This document shows positions 58,452-64,000 of a stretch of DNA of 64,000 nucleotides, piece by piece (position 1 is the first letter of the stretch; every line of letters begins with the position of its first letter). The stretch comes from Gemmatimonadaceae bacterium (GTDB lineage Bacteria; Gemmatimonadota; Gemmatimonadetes; Gemmatimonadales; Gemmatimonadaceae), in the NCBI GenBank assembly GCA_036003045.1, contig DASYSS010000040.1:1-64000 (forward strand). The letters run 5' to 3'. The notes beneath the pieces are model-generated. The model was not told the origin of the DNA and did no database searches. It saw only the letters and a program-made list of their open reading frames with translations. Made by a program: the position numbers and the translations under genes.

Positions 58452-60434
58452 TCAGTCTCCGTGCCCACGCCCCTCATCGCCGCCGCCTGGGCGGCCGGGC
58501 TTGCCTTTCGCCGGCTTGTGACCGGACGGTGAGGGGGCCGGCGCGGGAGTCGGGCGCGCCGCGGGTTGCGGCGGGTGTTGCTTTTGTTGCTGCTGCGCGT
58601 GTTGAGGCGGCTGCGCTTGAGGCCGCGACGGCGACGGCGGCGCCGCTAGTCGATGAGCAGGGACTTCGTGGTCGTGCGACGCCCCGGCGGGTTTACCGTC
58701 GCGCAGGTTCTCTTGCTGCCGTGGTCCGAGTGGCCGGCCGGGATGCGCCCGCATCGCCGACTCGCGCTGCGTCGCGCTCGGACGCGCGGGCGGAGGTGCA
58801 TTCCTCGCGATCAACGGCCGCGGCGGTGCGGACGTCGCGGGCGCGACTTCGCCTCCGACTTGCGACTCGGTTCGACGGTGACCCGGCGGGGCGTTCCGCT
58901 CGATGACGGCCCCGGGACGCTCGCGCGCCCCCGCCGGTGGATTGACCGTTGGTCCGCGTGGCTCGCTCGGTGCCACGGCACCCGACGCGGATCGCTGTCG
59001 AGCATTGCCGCCGCCGGCGCCACGCGTGACGAGCATGCGCGGTCGCTCGGCGAATCTCGGACGCGGTGCGGGTGAACCACCCGCGAGAAGCGCGCGCTGC
59101 GGATTCACCGCCGGGTGCGCCGCGATTCGAAGCGGCGGCAGGAGATTCGTGTGCAGCTCGATCGCGTGGCGTGCGACCGGTTCGCCGTAGCTGAACGCCT
59201 TGGATGAGATCACGGTCAGCGCGTTGTCTCGATTGACCCAGCGATGGTCAGTCACGTCCTTGTCGCGAATGATCGCGTCGACGTCGCGCACCTCGATCAG
59301 GTTGGTGACGTTGACGTCGTGCAGATACGCGTCGCTGTGATGATACCAGGGGAAATAGGGCGCGGTCGGACCGAGCGGGAACCACGCTTCGAAGTCCGGT
59401 CCCCGACTCAAGTCGAGCGCGGCGCCGTCGATGAACGCAACCAACGCCGGCGCCCAAACCGGCTGCTCTACCACAGGGCCGGGAACCCAGGCCCAGGTGC
59501 TCGCGCAGTCGTTGTGCGTGACGGTTTCCCAACGTCCATAGTGGAACGGGGCGTAGCCCCATGGCTGATCGTCGACCCACGTCCAGCCCCACGGTTCGAC
59601 CCACGACCAGCGGCCTTCGCGGTAGGGCACCCACGTCTTGCTCACGCGCGTGGGACACCAGACTCGAGCATTCGCGGCGTCGGCGAACCAGACACCGTTG
59701 TCGTCGAGGTCTTCCCACCCCGGCATGCTTTGCGAGACGTACCGCGACGAGTATCCCGTGGACGTGTAGAGCGGGTCGCGTCGCGATCGCCAGGAATCAA
59801 GATCGGAGAATGCCGGCTGCGACCGCGGATATGAGGCGTCGAGCGACACGACCTGGATCGGGTTCGTCCCGGAGAGGCGAACGACCTGACCGGCGTTTAG
59901 AGTTTGATCAAGGCCGGGCCCTGACACTTCGAGTGCGCCGGACTCCACGTCGACGACCGTTCCGCCATCCGGCTCGATCGAGACGATGTACGTCCCGGGC
60001 GCCGTCGGTACGAGCGCGCCGTTCGGCGTGTCGAATTCGAGCGAATCACTCTTGTCGTATCGGTAGAGGCTGGCCTCGAGCGCTCCTTGATCGAGCCCCA
60101 GCTGAGTGAAGTTGTCGGTCAGATTCGTGAGCGTGAGATCGCCGCCGTGATCGAGTCGGACCGCGCCGTTCCCGAAATCGAGCTCGGCGTGCGCGTCCTG
60201 GCCGGCGTACAGCCGGTCTCCGGTTGACAGCGTGTAGTTCTGAGCGGGCTGTGTCCAATCGTCGGAGCCGGGCGCTTGCAGCGACACCGTTCCGTCTATC
60301 GAGCTGAGGCGCGCGGCGCGTGTCGGTGGATCGGTGGCGACATCGCCCGCGGCCGAGTCTGTCGAGCCTCCGCGCGCGCCGCCGCGAGAACACGCGGCGA
60401 TGGCGAGCAGAAGCGTAAGTAAACGCTTGTTCAT
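58452..60434 (-). CDS. FecR-domain lipoprotein with DUF6600-like Trp-rich region
   Basis: A 660-residue lipoprotein. The signal ends in LLLAIAAC (Cys15). A FecR-type domain (about 40-190) has ARLSSIDGTVSLQ, LSTGDRLYAGQDAHAELDFG and GTYIVSI. Then comes a Trp/Tyr-rich region (about 230-350) with CPTRVSKTWVPYREGRWSWVEPWGWTWVDDQPWGYAPFHYGRW, which matches the DUF6600-like tail of FecR proteins. The last third (about 430-660) is a Pro/Ala/Arg/Gln-rich disordered extension. Its function is not known. FecR normally senses siderophore signals through sigma factors, but no sigma gene adjoins. Confidence 0.85.
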   Translation of the reverse strand: MNKRLLTLLLAIAACSRGGARGGSTDSAAGDVATDPPTRAARLSSIDGTVSLQAPGSDDWTQPAQNYTLSTGDRLYAGQDAHAELDFGNGAVRLDHGGDLTLTNLTDNFTQLGLDQGALEASLYRYDKSDSLEFDTPNGALVPTAPGTYIVSIEPDGGTVVDVESGALEVSGPGLDQTLNAGQVVRLSGTNPIQVVSLDASYPRSQPAFSDLDSWRSRRDPLYTSTGYSSRYVSQSMPGWEDLDDNGVWFADAANARVWCPTRVSKTWVPYREGRWSWVEPWGWTWVDDQPWGYAPFHYGRWETVTHNDCASTWAWVPGPVVEQPVWAPALVAFIDGAALDLSRGPDFEAWFPLGPTAPYFPWYHHSDAYLHDVNVTNLIEVRDVDAIIRDKDVTDHRWVNRDNALTVISSKAFSYGEPVARHAIELHTNLLPPLRIAAHPAVNPQRALLAGGSPAPRPRFAERPRMLVTRGAGGGNARQRSASGAVAPSEPRGPTVNPPAGARERPGAVIERNAPPGHRRTESQVGGEVAPATSAPPRPLIARNAPPPARPSATQRESAMRAHPGRPLGPRQQENLRDGKPAGASHDHEVPAHRLAAPPSPSRPQAQPPQHAQQQQKQHPPQPAARPTPAPAPSPSGHKPAKGKPGRPGGGDEGRGHGD

Positions 60435-60485
60435 AAACCCTCCGCGACTTCGAGGAGGGCAATGACCAAGCCAATCAGCGCATCA

Positions 60486-61802
60486 TCATGCGAGGAGCGA
60501 GCTTCCCCGCGTGAGCCTGGCGCGAACCTCGTCGGCCGGGAGCGTCGCCAGCTTCATCATCCGGGCGGGGTCGAGCGCCATGCGAACCGACGTGAACACG
60601 CGCAGCCATCGGGCCGATCGATAGAACTCCTCGGACAGCTTCGGCAGGTTGATCACGCCCTCCCATCCCGACGCCGTCACCCGGCGGACGTCGCCGTACG
60701 GCCGCTGAATCAACAAGTCGAGCCCGAGCATTTGGGTCTTCGCCGGATAGTCGAGCAACAACTCTCCAGACTGAAGACGAAGCTCGCGCGCGAGTTGATT
60801 CTCGACCGCCGCGGTGAGCTTTGGATCGTCGGCGATCCATTCTCCGGCGTCGCCTTCGAGGTCGGCGGCCGGACACTCGAACGCGCGCTTGTACAACCGG
60901 CGGCCGCGAAGCGAGTCGAGCAATTGATTCGGTGCTCGCGTCTCGAGCGCGTGGAGAAGACCTTCGTCGGTGAACCCGGCGAGCGTCCGCGCGTCGAGCG
61001 TACCGGCGTCGAGTGCATCGGCCACCAGCCGCTTGTACATCACCGTGGCGCTCCGCACGCCGTGATGCCAGTACACGTTGCGGTACATCTGGTATCGCGC
61101 GAAGAGCAGCGACTCGAGCGCCGACAGGCCTTTCTCGACCATACCGACGCGCGGCGAATTGGTCTCCGGATCGCGTACGATCGCCAACGCGTTGAGCAAC
61201 CGGTCGACGTCGATCTCGCCGTAGCTCACGCCGCACATGAACGCGTCGCGTCTCAGGTAGTCGAGCTTGTCGAGATCGATCGAGCCGGAGATCAATCCTT
61301 GCAGCGGGCTCTCGCTTCGCCCGCAGATGAGCGCATGAATCTTCTGAGGCCCTTCGTCGCCTAGCTCGCGCCGCAGCGCCTCGGCGACCTCACCCTCGCA
61401 GATCAACGGGCGGGCGACGTCCTCGTGGTGCATCGCGCCGATCTCCTCGAGCGCGTGCGAAAAGGGATAGTGGCCGATGTCGTGGAGCAGCGCGGCGAGC
61501 CGCGTGAGCTGCACTTCTTCCCGGTCCACGAGCGCGAAGTCGGACTGATCCTCGAGCAGCGTGAACACCCGCCGCGCCAAATGATACGTGCCGAGCGCGT
61601 GCTCGAACCGCGAGTGAGTCGCGCCCGGGTAGACGAGGAAGGCGAGACCAAGCTGGCGAACGTATCGGAGCCTCTGGAATGCCGGCGTGTCGATCAACTC
61701 GAAGGCGAGCGGATCGAACCGGATGTTATTCCAGAGCGGATCTCGGATGATGTCCACGGATTTCTGGCGGCTCGCGTATGATAGTTGGGGCCGGCGCGGC
61801 AC
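60486..61802 (-). CDS. HD-domain phosphohydrolase (dGTPase-like)
   Basis: A 438-residue HD-superfamily phosphohydrolase. Metal ligands are readable: His68 (HSRFEHALGTYHLARRV), His107-Asp108 (LLHDIGHYPFSHALE), and Asp176/Asp181 (SGSIDLDKLDYLRRDA). This is the pattern of deoxynucleoside triphosphohydrolase-type (SAMHD1-like) proteins. The GTG at 61802 is chosen because the protein would begin RPQLSYASRQKSVDIIRDPLW. A TTG at 61844 is possible. The nucleotide substrate is unproven. The 5' end overlaps no neighbour; the next gene diverges. Confidence 0.88.
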   Translation of the reverse strand: MPRRPQLSYASRQKSVDIIRDPLWNNIRFDPLAFELIDTPAFQRLRYVRQLGLAFLVYPGATHSRFEHALGTYHLARRVFTLLEDQSDFALVDREEVQLTRLAALLHDIGHYPFSHALEEIGAMHHEDVARPLICEGEVAEALRRELGDEGPQKIHALICGRSESPLQGLISGSIDLDKLDYLRRDAFMCGVSYGEIDVDRLLNALAIVRDPETNSPRVGMVEKGLSALESLLFARYQMYRNVYWHHGVRSATVMYKRLVADALDAGTLDARTLAGFTDEGLLHALETRAPNQLLDSLRGRRLYKRAFECPAADLEGDAGEWIADDPKLTAAVENQLARELRLQSGELLLDYPAKTQMLGLDLLIQRPYGDVRRVTASGWEGVINLPKLSEEFYRSARWLRVFTSVRMALDPARMMKLATLPADEVRARLTRGSSLLA

Positions 61803-61886
61803 GGCGAACCGCCGTCTTGCGGGCGGAAACCCCAAGCCGCTCAAAGCCGTAGAGCCGTTATATCCACCTTCGAGCCGTCATCGCCC

Positions 61887-62642
61887 ATGCTGAACGCATC
61901 CCAGACTCCGGCTCCAGCCCTCGCATCTACGCAGCTCCCCGCGAGCAACCTGTCGTTCGAGGCGTTGCAGGCCCAACTCCAGGCGCAGACGCAGCAACTT
62001 GCCGTGGTCCAGGCTCAGCGCGACGTGCTCCAACGGCAGCTGGACGTGAATGGTCCGGGGCCGAACACCGAGGGGTTCCTGACGCAGCGGACCGCGCTCG
62101 ACAAGGACATTCTCGGGCTGCAGATGGACATTGCCGGGACCAAGGCGCAGATCGGCTCGCGGCTCGGCATTCCAGGCGACAGGGTCGGGGCGAACGGTCG
62201 ACTCATCCTCGTTAATCGCCCAGACTTTGGTCAGCGGCGGGGCCCCGACCCGGACGCCGTCGTGGGGATGTCATTTGCGCTCGTCATCGCCGTAGCGTTC
62301 CCGCTGGCGATCGCCTACGCACGACGCATCTGGCGCGGCAAACCGTCGGCGACAGCGGCGCAGGCCGACGCGATCGCCCCGCGGCTCGACCGTCTCGAGC
62401 AGGCCGTCGAGGCGATCGCGATCGAGGTCGAACGCGTCGCCGAGGGGCAACGCTTCGTGACCAAGGTCCTCGCCGAGCGACCCGCTCAGCCGCAGGCCAG
62501 TATGGCCGCCGAGCAACTCGCACGGGGCGCGGCGACGCCGCTCGCCGAGGGAAAGCCGTTCCTCGCGCTGGGCGCCGGTCCGATCGAGCCCATTCGCGTC
62601 GCCGAGCGTCAGGCGGTGCGGCAGTCGATAACTCCGCACTAG
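61887..62642 (+). CDS. Hypothetical membrane protein with coiled coils
   Basis: A 251-residue protein. Residues 20-80 form an Ala/Gln/Leu-rich coiled coil (ALQAQLQAQTQQLAVVQAQRDVLQRQL). One membrane helix (about 123-143) is followed by a cytoplasmic coiled coil (about 160-200), then a Pro/Ala/Gly-rich tail. The order (periplasmic or cytosolic coil, helix, coil) suggests an oligomeric scaffold. No family recognised. ATG 61887 is used because the 34 extra residues upstream are unrelated. Divergent from the HD gene by 84 bases. Confidence 0.7.
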   Translation: MLNASQTPAPALASTQLPASNLSFEALQAQLQAQTQQLAVVQAQRDVLQRQLDVNGPGPNTEGFLTQRTALDKDILGLQMDIAGTKAQIGSRLGIPGDRVGANGRLILVNRPDFGQRRGPDPDAVVGMSFALVIAVAFPLAIAYARRIWRGKPSATAAQADAIAPRLDRLEQAVEAIAIEVERVAEGQRFVTKVLAERPAQPQASMAAEQLARGAATPLAEGKPFLALGAGPIEPIRVAERQAVRQSITPH

Positions 62643-62818
62643 TGGTGGACGGGTGGACGGGTGGACGGGCGGACAGGTGGACGGTGGACCGGCAGAGAGC
62701 CCGATCGCACAGACTCCTGGACGAAGCAAAGGGTGACCGAGAACCGGTCACCCTTTTCATTCACCGAAGCCTGTTGTTGTTCGCCTGTCCACCCGTCCAC
62801 CCGTCGACCCGTCCACCC
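62643..62818. repeat. GGTGGAC tandem words with inverted copies around a terminator
   Basis: The left arm (62643-62690) contains five or six GGTGGAC/GGCGGAC words, and the right arm (62782-62818) holds GTCCACC words in inverted order. The arms can pair over roughly 40 bases. The block lies between the convergent coiled-coil gene and pckA and encloses the hairpin at 62728-62757. Confidence 0.7.
62728..62757. terminator. Bidirectional intrinsic terminator
   Basis: AAAGGGTGACC (62728-62738) pairs with GGTCACCCTTT (62746-62756) across a 7-base loop, followed by T on the plus strand, and by TTT on the minus strand. It serves both convergent genes. Confidence 0.85.
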
Positions 62819-62819
62819 A

Positions 62820-64000
62820 CTATTTCGGTCCCGCTGCTTTGACCGAATCAGGCACGAACTTCTCGAACTTCGCAAAGTTCTCACGGAACATCGTGGCGAG
62901 CTTCTTGGCCTGTCCGTCGTAGGCTGCGCCGTCGCTCCACGTCGAGCGCGGACGCAGGGCGTCGTCGGGCACGCCCGCCACGTGGCGCGGAATCTTCAAG
63001 CCGAAAATCGGATCGGTGTCCACGGGCGCCGAATGCAGGTCGCCGCGGAGGAGGGCCGCTACCATCGCGCGCGTGTGCGAAAGCTTCATGCGCTTGCCGA
63101 CGCCGAACGCGCCGCCCGTCCATCCCGTGTTCACCAGCCAGACGTCCGATCCGTGCTCTTCGATCAAGCGGCCGAGCATCTCGGCGTATTTGCTCGGATG
63201 CCACACGAGAAAGACGGCGCCGAAGCAAGATGAGAACGTTGCCTGCGGCTCCTTCACCCCGCGCTCCGTACCGGCGACCTTGGCCGTGTAGCCCGACAAG
63301 AAGTAGTACATCGCCTGCTCGCGCGTGAGGCGCGCGATCGGCGGCAGCACGCCGAAGGCGTCGGCCGTCAGGAAGACGATGTTCTTGGGATGTCCGGCGC
63401 GGCCGTTCGCGACGTGATGCGGGATGTACGGGAGCGGGTACGATGCGCGCGTGTTCTCCGTGATCGACTGATCCTCGAACTTCACTTTGCGCGTGAGGTC
63501 GTCGAGGACCACGTTCTCGAGGATCGTCCCGAACATCTGCGTCGTCTTGTAAATGTCGGGCTCCCCTTCGGGCGACAGATTGATGACCTTCGCGTAGCAG
63601 CCGCCCTCGTAGTTGAAGACGCCGGACTTGGACCATCCGTGTTCGTCGTCGCCCACGAGGGCGCGCTCCGGGTCGGCGGAGAGGGTCGTCTTGCCGGTGC
63701 CCGACAAACCGAAGAAGAGCGCCGAGTCGCCGGCCTTGCCGACGTTGGCGGAGCAGTGCATCGAGAGCACGCCCTGCTTCGGCATGTAGTAGTTCATCAC
63801 GGTGAACATCGCCTTCTTCAACTCGCCGGCGTAGCGCGTTCCGCCGATGAGAATCATGCGGCGCGCGAGGTTGAGGACGATGAACGTCGTGGTGCGTGTG
63901 CCGTGACGCGCCGGATCGGCTTCCATCTCCGGCGCGTGAAGCACGGTGAAGTTCGGATCGAACGTCGGCAGCGCGGTCGCGTCGGGTCGGATGAACATGT
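62820..64000 (-). CDS. pckA: ATP-type phosphoenolpyruvate carboxykinase, 5' end cut
   Basis: 393 residues of the C-terminal part of PckA, which converts oxaloacetate and ATP to phosphoenolpyruvate. Family sites are seen in [58 protein letters not shown] and the P-loop [16 protein letters not shown], then DDEHGW and [20 protein letters not shown]. Full-length enzymes are about 530 residues, so about 140 N-terminal residues lie beyond the right edge, and the apparent ATG at 63998 is internal. The terminator at 62728-62757 lies downstream. Confidence 0.97.
   Translation of the reverse strand, partial: MFIRPDATALPTFDPNFTVLHAPEMEADPARHGTRTTTFIVLNLARRMILIGGTRYAGELKKAMFTVMNYYMPKQGVLSMHCSANVGKAGDSALFFGLSGTGKTTLSADPERALVGDDEHGWSKSGVFNYEGGCYAKVINLSPEGEPDIYKTTQMFGTILENVVLDDLTRKVKFEDQSITENTRASYPLPYIPHHVANGRAGHPKNIVFLTADAFGVLPPIARLTREQAMYYFLSGYTAKVAGTERGVKEPQATFSSCFGAVFLVWHPSKYAEMLGRLIEEHGSDVWLVNTGWTGGAFGVGKRMKLSHTRAMVAALLRGDLHSAPVDTDPIFGLKIPRHVAGVPDDALRPRSTWSDGAAYDGQAKKLATMFRENFAKFEKFVPDSVKAAGPK

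Overview
The window is a dense, high-GC, double-membrane bacterial chromosome segment, with short intergenic gaps and frequent 1-4 base gene overlaps. The outer-membrane type functions (an LpxR-like lipid A deacylase, many lipoproteins, a PEP-CTERM protein), the glycine-stuffed S9 peptidases, and the mix of FHA/PP2C signalling with housekeeping genes fit a soil-type Gemmatimonadota or a close relative. That placement is inference from gene content only. No plasmid or phage genes are seen. One decayed IS21-type transposase remnant is the only mobile-element trace.

Layout. 1-2308: cut membrane protein, then a LytS/LytR-type two-component pair. 2309-2945: no intact gene, only the IS21 istA remnant. 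2946-8567: coiled-coil hypothetical, a GH2 exo-beta-D-glucosaminidase translationally coupled to an APC permease, and a DUF1801 protein. 8670-13324: CLC channel with CBS domains coupled to an FAD monooxygenase, a Big2-like lipoprotein, a YdeI protein. 13325-18470: PEP-CTERM protein, dihaem cytochrome c, DinB protein, and a polysaccharide deacetylase coupled to an L,D-transpeptidase. 18597-24023: CBS protein, exported hypothetical, S9 peptidase, glutaminyl cyclase. 24181-25674: CBS protein and a fluoride-resistance unit (promoter, fluoride riboswitch, crcB, DUF190). 25780-33253: rpiB/beta-lactamase-like pair, two lytic transglycosylases, moaC/holB, P1 peptidase. 33296-38640: small acidic protein, membrane protein plus winged-helix regulator, isoprenyl transferase, 1021-residue AAA/LuxR regulator. 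38630-44478: DUF4097 protein and a purE-purK-Cu/Zn SOD-aminotransferase run, then an amidohydrolase. 44530-49882: LpxR-like protein, exported hypothetical, tRNA-Asn, uvrA. 49927-57303: two YeaQ/GlsB-type small membrane proteins, ABC exporter, FHA protein, PP2C phosphatase, second S9 peptidase. 57321-64000: M50 protease with CBS domains, FecR-domain lipoprotein, HD phosphohydrolase, coiled-coil membrane protein, and the 5'-truncated ATP-type PEP carboxykinase.

Working together: cell-wall and envelope functions recur (L,D-transpeptidase, deacetylase, two lytic transglycosylases, isoprenyl transferase, beta-lactamase-like hydrolase, LpxR). Peptide and amino-sugar scavenging is the second theme (two S9 peptidases, P1 peptidase, amidohydrolase, GH2 plus permease). 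CBS-pair proteins occur four times.

The clearest regulatory element is the fluoride riboswitch. Its 3' aptamer strand is perfectly complementary over 8 bases to the crcB ribosome-binding region, so a translational switch can be read directly from the sequence. The most unusual non-coding structure is a set of three intergenic blocks built of short G-rich tandem words facing their inverted copies (about 29440-29605, 33535-33668, 62643-62818). Two of them sit between convergent genes and enclose strong terminator hairpins.
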